Shown piece by piece: positions 20,606 to 29,961 of a DNA stretch of 64,000 bases. The notes under the pieces were generated by a model. That model was not told the DNA's origin, did not search any database, and was given only the letters and a program-made list of their open reading frames with translations. Positions within the stretch are counted from its first letter, which is position 1, and each line of letters begins with the position of its first letter. Made by a program: the position numbers and the translations under genes. The stretch is from Tetraselmis striata. Lineage: Eukaryota; Chlorophyta; Chlorodendrophyceae; Chlorodendrales; Chlorodendraceae. The stretch is from the NCBI GenBank assembly GCA_006384855.1, contig VCJN01003481.1, positions 1 to 64,000 of the forward strand, in the 5' to 3' direction.

Positions 20606-21856
20606 ATTGTAATTGCATCCGGGCGCATGTGCGTGTGGTGTCACCCCATTGCAGGGCAAAGAATTTGCTGTATCCCACTTGGCCCTGGCGGGGCAGCTCC
20701 ATGCTCGCTGGCCGTTTCAAGACGCCGACAGGCGTCCAAGAGGTCTTGGGCGTGTCCGGGGCCGGGCCATACGCATCCTCTGGCGGGGCGTCCTCCCAGC
20801 ATCGACCGGATCGTTCATCGCCGCTTCCATCAGCGTCCGTGTGTTAATCTACACGTGCCTCGACGTAGGGGTAGGGGACCCCCTTACCCTCCTCTATGGG
20901 TTCCGTCGCCGATGGGCGTGAGGGCAGTGGGGCGCAGCGCGGCTGGCGCTGCCATCAGCGGGCGCGCGTCGGGGAACGCCATGGTAACGCACACGACATT
21001 CGTTCCTACGACCGTACCCTTCATGACCACCGTGCCATGGTCACCCTCAGGGTTATACTTCTTCCATTTGGCCTTGCAATGGTCGCCTAGGCGGCTCGCC
21101 GTTCTGGTGACGTCGTCGCCAGCATGGTACCTCATGATGAAGATCGGCGGGTGGACATGTAGTTGAGTGCCCAATGCGCGACAACGCACCGCCGTCACAT
21201 AGGAGGAGTGTCACCCAATTGGCCACACCAACAATTGGCCATGAAGTCTAGTTTTCACAGAATAACTTTGTAAAGAAAACGAATTTGCCCCAAAACCTTG
21301 GTACCCTCGGATTTCTCAGCTCCTCAGCTTTCCGGGGATGGTCTCAAATCTGGGATTGGGCCCCTGACCGGCCGGCTATGGTCAGCGGCCCGGCCCGGTG
21401 TAACTGATCCGGGTTCAAAATTAGCACATTGTTAAGCACTCGCACCACCTGCCCGACCTCTCCGCTCACCACCGACCTCCCCTACACATCCGAGACGTCT
21501 TTGGAGGTGTCCTCGGAGCTATGGCTCGTCCCGTGCCGCCCCTGGCAAGCAGCAAGGGACGCCACACGCTCACTTACCAAGATGACCTCGGAAGTTGCCT
21601 CAGCCGCCAACGCCTCTCTTCGGTGGGTTGGGAAGGCACATGTCCACGCAGACACCGCCGCCAACCTTATGCAACCAAGGCGGTAGCTGAACCCGCCGCG
21701 AGGCAGGCTCATGCAGCAGTCGAGAAGGCAGTCACATGGTGCCATACTGCAGCTGACGAGCTCCCCGCGTGCGGCGAGGTGCTCACTGCAACCCCTCATA
21801 CCAAGGCATGCGTCGACAAGGCAACGGAGCCGCTAAAGCGACTTTAGGCTGCATCG

Positions 21857-22231
21857 TTGGGCATGCAGGTAGAGGAGGAGGAGGAGGAACAAGATGACGA
21901 GGAGGATGAAGTTCATGAGGAGGGCGAAGGTGGCGCTGGTGCGGACGCACCAGCAAGGCGGCGCCGAAGACCGCAAGTTGATCCCGCCGCCGCGTTCGAG
22001 GCTGCACATGCACAGGTCGACTCAGCCCGCCAGACCATCGAGACAACCCGCCCTCACGCAGATAGGGCAGCGATCTCAACACTTCAGGCAGCAGCTAGGA
22101 AGGCATTCAGCAAGGCTGTGAAGCCCAGGGCAACCAGACGTCGCGGCGCAACAGTTGTCGCACGTTGTGCTGCCGACCCCCGCCCACCTCTTCAGGACAT
22201 CACGAATCGCCCACCGACCGCCGATGCCTAG
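21857..22231 (+). CDS. Weak ORF with acidic then basic segments
   Basis: This is a 124-residue frame opening with a Glu/Asp run (EEEEEEQDDEEDEVHEEGEG), then Ala-rich helical sequence and a basic patch. The same frame has no supported upstream exon. A neighbouring open frame (21429-21686) looks coding-like but ends in a stop and is not joined by a convincing intron. It could be a decayed nuclear-protein-like gene or noise. Confidence 0.2.
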   Translation: MGMQVEEEEEEQDDEEDEVHEEGEGGAGADAPARRRRRPQVDPAAAFEAAHAQVDSARQTIETTRPHADRAAISTLQAAARKAFSKAVKPRATRRRGATVVARCAADPRPPLQDITNRPPTADA

Positions 22232-22672
22232 CGATGCCCGTCCCCCAGCCGGTCACCGCCCCGTAATCTAGACGCCCCAAGCGTTTGTAAGGCTGATGGT
22301 AAAGATTATGTGAATAAACTGACTATCGGTGGCGCTCATGGTTGCGCCAAACGACGCCAGTGGGAGCGGGCGGGACTGCCGATGTGAGAGCGGTACCGGT
22401 GTGGCCAAACACCGGGAGCCGACCTTTTTTTCATGCACGACCCACCCACCTGTGACCGGCTGGAATATAACCGTCCGGTTGACTAATCAGGCCGTACGAC
22501 TTGAGGCAGATAGCCCTAGAGATAAATATGCAGGGTCGGGAGGACCTTCATGCAAAATCTAGCTTACATAAAGTTGAAAACGTCCTTAACATGGCCAATA
22601 GGCCCCAAAATTGGCGAAATTGGCAGGAAGGTAAAGTGAAAGCGTGGAGGGAAAACGGAGTCAGGGGGGCGT

Positions 22673-22856
22673 TGCGTGTAACGCAGCGATAACTGGAAGA
22701 TGGCAGTCTCATTTGTTATGGCTGCTTTTATGTCTACTCGTGCTGCACCCAAAAAGGGCGCAACAACAGGTGCCTAGTTCCCGTACCGCTGAGCAGCAGT
22801 TGTAGCTGAAAAGCGGTTAGGTCAAGGGAGGAAATCCCATAAACTAGTATAGATCA
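22673..22856 (-). repeat. Downstream direct terminal repeat of the recombinase element
   Basis: This 184-bp copy is about 93% identical by eye to 25584-25767. It begins TGCGTGTAACGCAGCGATAA on the plus strand and ends AGATCA. It contains the short palindrome GTAACGCAGCGATAAC-like end and CACCCAAAAAGGGCG. Confidence 0.85.
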
Positions 22857-22883
22857 TTTCAAAGTTGAGTCTGGTTTTGCCAG

Positions 22884-24254
22884 TCATGAGCGAACGGAGA
22901 GAGCGGTGGATTGACGGAGAAGGGGTAGCGCCAGGTCATGAAGGAGGCATCCGGAAGGCCCCCGCCGCGGAGTAATGTTGGACTTGGAAGTGGCGGAGGG
23001 CGCGATGTGGCCAAAGAAGAACCATGCGCCAGGTGAAGGAAGAACATTGGGGTCGATGTAGTCCAGAACGACGTCGGAGTTAGTGGCCCAGCCGCCTTGG
23101 TAGCGAATGTGGGACAACGGAGCTCCGATGGCGTTAGCGGCCGACGCTGCTCCCTTGCGAAGGGTGTGTGAGGTCCAGGAAGTGCCGGCGGGAGGGGCAG
23201 CACCGACAAGACGAACGGCTGCAGACAGCCAGTCCGACATTGTAGCGGCAGTCCAAGATTTGGACTGCTCGCTTGGGGTGACCGCCCAGAAGTTTGTTCC
23301 AGCCAAGGCAACAGGAGCCAGGGGGGCAGACTGTACGTGGTCGATGAAGTGGTGCAGGAGGCGTGCGACTTGGGGCTGTTCTGACACCGGAAGGAGAAGC
23401 ACGCGCAGGTCGTCGGGACCCCGTCGGCCAGCGCGACCTTTCTCGCGGTACACCTGCAGGGTAATGTTGTAATCGTCGACATGCACATCCCGCACTCGGC
23501 AGTAAGTCCCCTTGCAAAGAACATGAAGCTGGCAACCGATGCCACGAGGGCTCAGAAGTTGTACTGGTACTCTGTGGTGGGAGCAGACACAATCAACTCG
23601 GCCCGCTCGACGAAATTGTAAGCTACATCAGCAGGCAGAGGAACTCGCAAAGGGGCGGCTTCCAAACGGCGCTGCCGCAGCATCAGCGCCTAGCTGCAGT
23701 AAGGTGTAGGCTGTCCTTGGCGATATTGGTTCGAGGTTGTGCAGCTCGAAGAACGTGTTGATTGCAGACAAGTAGGGCTGTAGCGACTTAGCCCCAATGT
23801 GACTCCGCTCACCAATCCAAGCAACGCACCGGACGACAGTAGCAATGGTCGCCTCCAGTGGGCTAATGTTCTCGGAGTCGTGGCAGAACTCCGCGAAATG
23901 GGAAAGTCTGCCGGCGTAACTCTTGAGTGTCTGAGCGGTGAGGGAGCTGGCGGAGAGCAGGTCGAGCGTCCGCTGCCCCAACTCGTCTGAACCGAAAGCA
24001 TCATGCAGTCGAGATCGCGGTGAAGCAGCCAAGGGAGCGACAGCTTCGGGCTCGTCAAATACGTAAGTGCGCCGCTTCACCGACAGAGTGACAGGGGGGC
24101 GACTACTGTTAGCAAAGTACTCGGCAGCAGCGGTTAGGTTCCCCGCGGTTGGGCGGTAGTTAATGGACGGGTTAGCAGCAGCAGCAGTACGGGTTTGCGG
24201 GGCTAGGTTCAGGTAAGAGGGCCGCCCCCCGCGCCCTTCGCGCTCGTAGCGCAT
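22884..24254 (-). pseudogene. Tyrosine recombinase (integrase) with a broken frame
   Basis: The N-terminal core-binding part lies at 24254-23628 on the minus strand (SSLTAQTLKSYAGRLSHFAE, CHDSENISPLEATIATVVRC, LQPYLSAINTFFELHNLEPI). The catalytic part lies at 23495-22884. It shows SHTLRKGAASAANAIGAPLS with the HxxR box, then YQGGW and VVLDYID with the likely nucleophile Tyr. The two parts are in different frames, separated by about 130 bp with stops, so the copy is broken or carries an unrecognised intron. The family integrates circular DNA by site-specific strand exchange. The HxLR followed by AASxA and GxW...Y is the signature of DIRS and Crypton recombinases. Confidence 0.75.
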
Positions 24255-25284
24255 GTCACGCGCGTAACGTACGCGCGCGAAGCTTGGTCGTTGCGAACCA
24301 GTTGTAACACGCAGTGTGACAACCGACGGACGCAGTGATCAAATGGTACGGGAGGCGGTTGGTTGAACCGCCATGTGCAAGTGTGCGGATGGTTGAGCCG
24401 CACTCAGCCGTAGCTGTAAGAAGCGCCGCACCGAGGAAGGTCTAAATGAAGTTTGTAAGGTGGGGGGTTCAGGTTCTGACACAGGGCGCTCATCCCGTCG
24501 TTGAGCTGCCAGGGTGCGCTTTGCGGCGGTCACCGAAAGGTGGCCTCGCAAAGCTCCAGCATCTCCGACGAAAGGCGCCCCACACCGTCATTCGTGCTCA
24601 CCTTCGCGGCCACGCCCGCGTCCACCACCACGTCCTCGTCCACGCCCGCGCTCTGCAGCTGCTGCCGCTACCCGAGCAGTAGCGGTTGCTTTTGCGCTTC
24701 TCGCAACTGTCGCCTCGAAACACGACGCTCGTAGTAGTCCCTCATGAGGTCCCCAAAAATCGCACAACCCAGATGCTCAGAGCAGGCTAAAAGTGCTATG
24801 CTCGCAGCACATCCAGAACACCTTGGTCACCGTGCACACGCTTGACCTCATTTAGCCTCCGTAGGAAGGCCAAACGAAAGCGAAACGCCTTGTCGATGGC
24901 TTCGGCGTGGTTCCGAGCTCGCGCGAGGTATGTAGGGGGGTGAAGTCCTGACTTGCAGCAGGGACGTAGGGCAGCAACTCGTCTAGAGCTACGAAAAGTG
25001 CGGCCATGTGGGCGCCGAAACACGACATGCATAGATACTCCTCATGGATGGGCCGGCAGACGCCGATCATCTTGCTTGAGGTACTCGTTCGTTAGGTCTG
25101 TGCTCAGGGGGAAGAGTCCAGGCACTCGGCTGACCGGTCGAACGACCTCGTAACCAGACTCTGCTCGCTGCAGTAGCTCTGGCACCGCGAGGTAGCCATC
25201 CTCGTCACTCACGGTTTTTGCTCCGACACGGCCGCTATGGGCTAGCAAGTCGGGGCGCTCTGCGGCTCCCCCGCTGCCTGTCGG

Positions 25285-25467
25285 CTATCTCGCGATGCGC
25301 TGCCCGGAACCGGAGCCATGTGCCCCGTCTCCATCAACAACACGGTCACGAGCCGTCAATTGGGCCAACGCTGTTGCAAGCTCGCGCAACATTGTAGCCT
25401 GAGCCTTCACGTCTGCGTGTAGCGATTCGAGCGTCACCTCAACGACGGGTTCTTCTCCATCTGGCAT
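25285..25467 (-). CDS. Short coiled-coil ORF of the recombinase element
   Basis: This is a 60-residue ORF starting MPDGEEPVVEVTLESLHADV and continuing as a heptad-like helix (MLRELATALAQL), then a Gly/Ser-rich tail. The second element copy has a matching ORF at 43807-44028 (MSDGEEPVVEPTLESLQADV), so the peptide is conserved between copies and is probably the N-terminus of the element's Gag-like ORF1. Downstream, frames with PVSRVPGLFPLSTDLTNEYL and CFGAHMAALFVALDELLPYV look like its decayed continuation. Confidence 0.5.
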   Translation of the reverse strand: MPDGEEPVVEVTLESLHADVKAQATMLRELATALAQLTARDRVVDGDGAHGSGSGQRIAR

Positions 25468-25583
25468 GTTAACGCACGGACGTACGGATGAGAATATCAC
25501 ACTCGGGTGGTGCGCCGGGTGTTGTCTTGAACAATGTGGGGTGACCTTGCTCGCAACATGTTACGAGATAGTCTTAACATCGC

Positions 25584-25767
25584 TGCGTGTAACGCAGCGA
25601 TAACTGGAAGATGGCATGCTAAACTGTTATGGGTGCTTTTATGTCTACTCGTGCTGCACCCAAAAAGGGCGCAACAACATGTGCCTAGTTCCCGTACCAC
25701 TGAGCAGCACTTGTAGCTGAAAAGCGGTTAGGTCAAGGGAGGAAATCCCATAAACTAGTTCAGATCA
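25584..25767 (-). repeat. Upstream direct terminal repeat of the recombinase element
   Basis: This is the partner of 22673-22856: the same length with about a dozen differences, and immediately upstream of the short ORF on the minus strand. It contains no obvious polypurine tract or primer site. Confidence 0.85.
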
Positions 25768-25991
25768 ATTCTCCCTACGGCACTGGCCCACCGTGCCCGG
25801 TACTTATGATGTGCTTTAGGCCCCAAAGGACCCAAAAACGGGTGGACATGAGCCACTGTCACATGTGGGCGCCCTAGGGATACCCTAACCGCAATATCCA
25901 CAATACCATACCAGTAGTATCCCTATATTTAGTGCGCGCGTGCTACATGACTTCGTGGACAGCTTAGGCAGGTCCGATTTAATTTTGTGTT

Positions 25992-25996
<5 letters not shown>

Positions 25997-26023
<27 letters not shown>
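25997..26023. repeat. Poly-C tract of about 27 nt
   Basis: This is one of the longest C runs in the window. It lies in intergenic sequence between the two recombinase relics. Confidence 0.9.
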
Positions 26024-26024
<1 letters not shown>

Positions 26025-26229
26025 ATACATGTAGGGGTGGTGCCGCCGGGCATGCCGAACATACCAAGGATCCTCCGCTCCAGGTAGGCCGTCACTTGGT
26101 GGCAGGCGCCACGAAATTGGAATGTCACTGCAGTCCTAAAGAATAATGCAGGAAACTCAAGAGTTTCGGTGTAGTGCGAGCTTGCTAGTGCCAGATGGGC
26201 ATGGCAAGATACGGACAACATCGAGAATG

Positions 26230-27177
26230 GAAAGATGCGCGGGCGAACATTCCCTCGCGCCATGTCTACGCCGAATAAAGGAGAGCGGCATGGGAGAAGG
26301 CCAAGTCAGCGGCACGGGATGGGAGCTCATAGCGGAGGTGGCGGTCCAACTCGCCTGGCGGACGCGAGCGTCGCGGGGGACATCGCCGGCGGCACCGATA
26401 GTGCAGCCGCCGGACTTAGCCGAATGGGAAACGTATTTTTTGTGAAAACATTCCTCACCTAGACCGAGTACCGGAACCATATCCAACGGGCAAGGAACAT
26501 ACTGTAATGGTAGTAGGACATGGACTAGAGCAGAAAGCGGGCAGCCCGCGGACCGTGCAGTGGATGGTTTGCAAGCAGTTGAAGGTGGGGAACACCTGAG
26601 CGGCCGAGACGTTGCGCGGGGGGTAGAGACCATGTGAGCATGAGCGACAAGGGGCAGACGGGCGGCCGTGTCGGGACTGTTGGCCAACATGATATGCTGA
26701 CCGCGGCGGAACTTGTCCGTCTTGCGTTTGGTGATGCCGCGGACCATGCCGTCGGCGTGTTCCTCAACGCGGGCCCACATGAGGTCCAGGGCCTCCTCAT
26801 CAACGCGCATGGCGACCAACATGCACAACGCATGGATGAGGCCGACCACGCGGCGGCACGGACCGAGGCTCGGATGCGACCGCATTGGCCAGTAAAAATC
26901 GCGGACCTGGGCCTCGTGAACGCGGCGTTGCGGGGAGCCGGGCTAAGCGAACGAGTAGATGTACCAAACTACGGACGGAACTGTTCGTGGAGGACGGGTG
27001 GAGAATAATCACGTGCATGTAATTAATCGCCGCCGAGGCTGTTTTCACCGTGTTGTACGCCTGTCCGGACTGGGCGCGGAATTGCAGGTACCTGTACATG
27101 CATGGCCACAGCCATCGATCGCGGTAGCCGGCAACGCACAAAGGGGTGGGGTGCGGCCACCGTATCACTTGACCCAT
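26230..27177 (-). pseudogene. Second, decayed tyrosine recombinase
   Basis: Minus-strand frames at 27177-26800 and 26885-26230 carry ordered fragments of a recombinase unlike the one at 22.9-24.3 kb. They are a core-binding helix region (YLQFRAQSGQAYNTVKTASA, INYMHVI), then ALDLMWARVEEHADGM, KRKTDKFRRGQHIMLAN, and a remnant of the HxxR box reading SHSAKSGGCTIGAAGDVP. The expected Arg of HxxR is Lys here, and frameshifts separate the parts. It is a relic, most likely of a Crypton- or DIRS-like element whose ends I could not find. Confidence 0.55.
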
Positions 27178-27367
27178 GCGTTACATGAGTAGGCAGCTGT
27201 GAGGATATATCCTATACCCTCACTAACCCTAATCAACAATAGCACACATTAAGGCGCGTAGCGCGCGCAACACTCGTACCCGTAGCGGCTGCGCCTGCGC
27301 CCTGTCGGCTGCCCGGCGCCTGCTGATATATCAGCACGGCGCCCTGCCGGAATTGTAATCATAATAC

Positions 27368-27563
27368 TGTAGGGTTTCCTTGGGAGGAACGACCTAGTAA
27401 ACCCTGGTTTTCGCAGCGCCGTCAGGGTTAAGTGACGACCCTGCCGGCCCGGTACGCCGGTACCGGCCAGCGCCGGTCCGGCGGCGCCCTTTAGCCGAGT
27501 ATAAAGGGCGGCCGCGGACCGGGGGCGCCTTCAGTTGTTGGAAGACACCCGACTATATTGTCT
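27368..27563 (+). repeat. Left terminal repeat of the Gag-only element
   Basis: This is a 196-bp repeat with a TATA-like TATAAAGG at about 27500-27507. It contains a GC-rich palindromic middle (GGTACGCCGGTACCGGCC). Confidence 0.85.
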
Positions 27564-27652
27564 TCTACGACTGGTACATTTTCGTTTATCTTCGACTACA
27601 AAAATTCAAATTTCTTCTGCGTTCTGTAGTGTGTTTGATCCCGGCACTCACC

Positions 27653-28699
27653 ATGGCTCGCTCCGCGAGTCCGTCTTGGGTGTGGCTCCTTGTCTCGCTT
27701 GTGGTGCTGTCGCCTTGCTTTCTCGTCTCTGTTTTAGCAGTAGACAAGTTTGAACTTGTTTGGAAGTTACTTGAGTCTCGCAGAGCTCTTCGCGAGCAAC
27801 TCGTTTCGCGCGAAAATCATCTCACTGTCCTAGGTGGCGACACTCTACCTGCAGACGGGGTAGCTGAATCTCCCCCTCTCGTCGCCGCTAGACAGGCAGT
27901 TGCTGATACTTCTGCTGCTCTACTCCGTATCGAACGAGAGGTCTCTGAGCTTAGGCAGGCAGTCGCGTCGTCGAGCGGTCCGTCCACTTCGGCTTCAGCT
28001 TCGAAACTCGTTGCGGAGGGGGACGCCGACTACGACCGCAAGGGCAAGAGACCAGCTCAACCTGCAGCTGTGGAAGCTCCGTCTCGCACCATCCACGCAC
28101 CCGAGGATGGCTGGCTGGACAAAGATGGTAAGGTTCACCGCCGCCATACCGCTGATGCTCGTATTCTTCAACGCGAGCTAGACGACGTCTTCCAGATCTA
28201 TGACCTTTTGGCACCGGCGGAGGAGCCTCTGCGTGACTTGGTTGAGGACGGCACCGATCTTCCTGCTTCCTCGCCAGCGTCGTCTGCGGAGCTGTTCAAG
28301 ACGATCACCGCGGCACTGGCTTCGTGTACCACTGTAGCTCTTCGGATTATCAAGCGTGGCAAGAAGCTGCATGTGGAGCACGAGTACGGCGCGGAAGTCG
28401 CCAAGGAGTTCGATGCAGTGGCCCCTCTCGGCGGGAAGGGCTCAGCGGACTACAAGGAGCTGAAGAAGGCGATTGAGAAGGTCAAGGCCAAGAAACCTTC
28501 CTCTTCTTCTTCGCGCGAGAAGCCTTCTTCCTCTTCTCGCGAGCCCGAGTCTTTTCACCGTGGGAGCGACGACCGGAGGGAGGGCGGCCGGCGCGAGGAG
28601 AAGTCTCCTTCTGGTCGGTCTTCTGCTGCGGACATCACATGTTATCGCTGCCAAAGGAAGGGACACTTCAGTAGGGACTGCCCGAGTGCACGTCGATGA
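27653..28699 (+). CDS. Gag-like protein with N-terminal hydrophobic segment and CCHC zinc knuckle
   Basis: This is a 348-aa protein from ATG 27653 (CACCATGG context). Residues 8-28 are strongly hydrophobic (WVWLLVSLVVLSPCFLVSVL) after MARSASPS, looking like a signal peptide or signal anchor. A helical coiled-coil-like region follows (ELVWKLLESRRALREQLVSR, LLRIEREVSELRQAV), then a mixed middle, a Lys/Ser/Arg-rich linker and a C-terminal canonical CX2CX4HX4C knuckle (CYRCQRKGHFSRDC) that binds nucleic acid. The order coiled coil, middle, basic linker, knuckle is that of retroelement Gag. A membrane-targeting start is unusual for an algal LTR element. No other ORF in the element is supported. 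Confidence 0.72.
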   Translation: MARSASPSWVWLLVSLVVLSPCFLVSVLAVDKFELVWKLLESRRALREQLVSRENHLTVLGGDTLPADGVAESPPLVAARQAVADTSAALLRIEREVSELRQAVASSSGPSTSASASKLVAEGDADYDRKGKRPAQPAAVEAPSRTIHAPEDGWLDKDGKVHRRHTADARILQRELDDVFQIYDLLAPAEEPLRDLVEDGTDLPASSPASSAELFKTITAALASCTTVALRIIKRGKKLHVEHEYGAEVAKEFDAVAPLGGKGSADYKELKKAIEKVKAKKPSSSSSREKPSSSSREPESFHRGSDDRREGGRREEKSPSGRSSAADITCYRCQRKGHFSRDCPSARR

Positions 28700-29620
28700 A
28701 GCTGTGGAGTCTGCAATCCTCCTGGCCTGGCCAGTGATGGTGTTCATGTAGCTGCAGTTAGGCCTCCGGGCGACTGTTAGCCCTCCTCCGGGAGCTGAGC
28801 TCAGGCTCGTGTCATAGCAGCTCCGATCTCCCCCGGGAGAGTCACCTGTTAGGTGGTGTATCTCCGAGAGATACCTCGTGTGTAATACATATGATGTCCC
28901 TGCGACTCTCTGCTGCCCCTGGCAGTTGTCTCGGCAACTTCCCATCAGTTGGCCGGCGATGCTTTCGTGTAAAGGGCGGCACACCCTGTGGGACGATTCA
29001 TATCTCCCGTTGTGTCGGAGCGATATTTAATTTGAAAATACTGCTATTTTCAGTTCCAGACATTTTCGAGTTCAAACTCATTGTTTGATTCATGCAGCAG
29101 TCATCCAGGCTGCCTGCTAACCACTATGATGCTATCTGTGGCGTTGGCATTTTGTGACGGTTTTAACGTTAGCTAAATTTGAGCTTCCTCATGAGCCGGC
29201 TCTGGACGTCAATTCTCCTGTGGAATCGGCCGGTGTTATCCGTAAAGGCTGGCTATTTTGGGACAGTTTCTCTGAATCAGTCAGAGTCAGTCGAGTCAGA
29301 GATTGGGTCAGGCATGGCTACCGTATGAACTGGGCTGATGGTCCCGCACCACCCAGTCATCTGCCAAATCGTCCCTTCCGCGCTGCAGCACCCCGATTTT
29401 ATTGATGGGCAGATCGCTTTGTTATTGCCACTGGGCCATAGCAGAGAAGAACCTATGCGTCATGTGGATTATATATGGATATTCCCTGTACAATTGACTC
29501 ACATATGTCCGTGTACGGGCCCCGCCAGACCGGCCACTGTTCTTTCATCTGTTGGATCTTTCGGTCCCAGCCGACCCCGTACATTTTGATGCAAAATCTA
29601 CGCTGTCTAGCTGCGAAAAC
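28700..29620 (+). other. 3' non-coding part of the Gag-only element
   Basis: About 920 bp lie between the Gag stop codon and the right repeat. The sequence is less GC-rich, with small hairpin-like pieces (CTCCGGG, GTATCTCCGAGAGATAC) and no long ORF. A reverse transcriptase was looked for in all frames and not seen. Confidence 0.5.
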
Positions 29621-29816
29621 TGTAGGGTTTCCTTGGGAGGAACGACCTATGAAACCCTGGTTTTCGCAGCGCCGTCAGGGTTAGGTGACGACCCTGTCGG
29701 CCCGGTACGCCGGTACCGGCCAGCGCCGGTCCGGCGGCGCCCTTTAGCCGAGTATAAAGGGCGGCCGCGGACCGGGGGCGCCTTCAGTTGTTGGAAGGCA
29801 CCCGACTATATTGTCT
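29621..29816 (+). repeat. Right terminal repeat of the Gag-only element
   Basis: This 196-bp partner of 27368-27563 differs at about six positions. It is followed by CCCACCCACCCG, unrelated to what follows the left copy. Confidence 0.85.
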
Positions 29817-29961
29817 CCCACCCACCCGCCCGGAGACAATTAGTCGCTTGTGTGTACGTTTCCGGATGCTGCTCGATTTAGATTAGGGTTAGTCTGGTTA
29901 GTTGTGAAAGCACCTGAGGTGGGGAGTGAATATCATTTTGATATACGTCATCCCAAAATGA

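Larger units (their letters stand above)
19447..22672. other. Gene-poor stretch with a CT microsatellite
   Basis: Between the two retroelements I see only short ORFs, a CT-rich microsatellite (20477-20597) and a weak acidic ORF (21857-22231). Several 60-130-residue open frames near 19.9-21.2 kb have no recognisable domain, and overlapping frames on both strands argue against coding. Confidence 0.45.
22673..25767 (-). mobile_element. Tyrosine-recombinase retroelement-like unit with 184-bp direct terminal repeats
   Basis: Direct repeats of 184 bp bound 3.1 kb on the minus strand. In order it encodes a short coiled-coil ORF, decayed coding sequence and a two-part tyrosine recombinase. Direct rather than simple inverted repeats plus a tyrosine recombinase recall PAT/Ngaro-type DIRS relatives and the Chlamydomonas TOC elements. 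No reverse transcriptase or RNase H is visible, so it is non-autonomous or a different kind of recombinase element. A related copy lies at 43567-45490 in inverted orientation. Confidence 0.65.
27368..29816 (+). mobile_element. Gag-only terminal-repeat retroelement (TR-GAG-like)
   Basis: Direct repeats of 196 bp (27368-27563 and 29621-29816), about 97% identical by eye, bound a 2.45-kb unit with a single Gag-like ORF. The repeats start TGTAGGGTTTCC and include GCCGAGTATAAAGGGCGG, a TATA-like promoter placed as in LTRs. No protease, reverse transcriptase or integrase is present. A clear primer-binding site, polypurine tract and target duplication were not found, so the LTR nature is inferred from the repeats and the zinc-knuckle Gag. 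Confidence 0.7.

Noticed and set aside
20460..20720. Open frames of Ser/Leu or Arg/Glu repeats on both strands
   Set aside because: They are translations of a CT microsatellite, with no flanking coding evidence.
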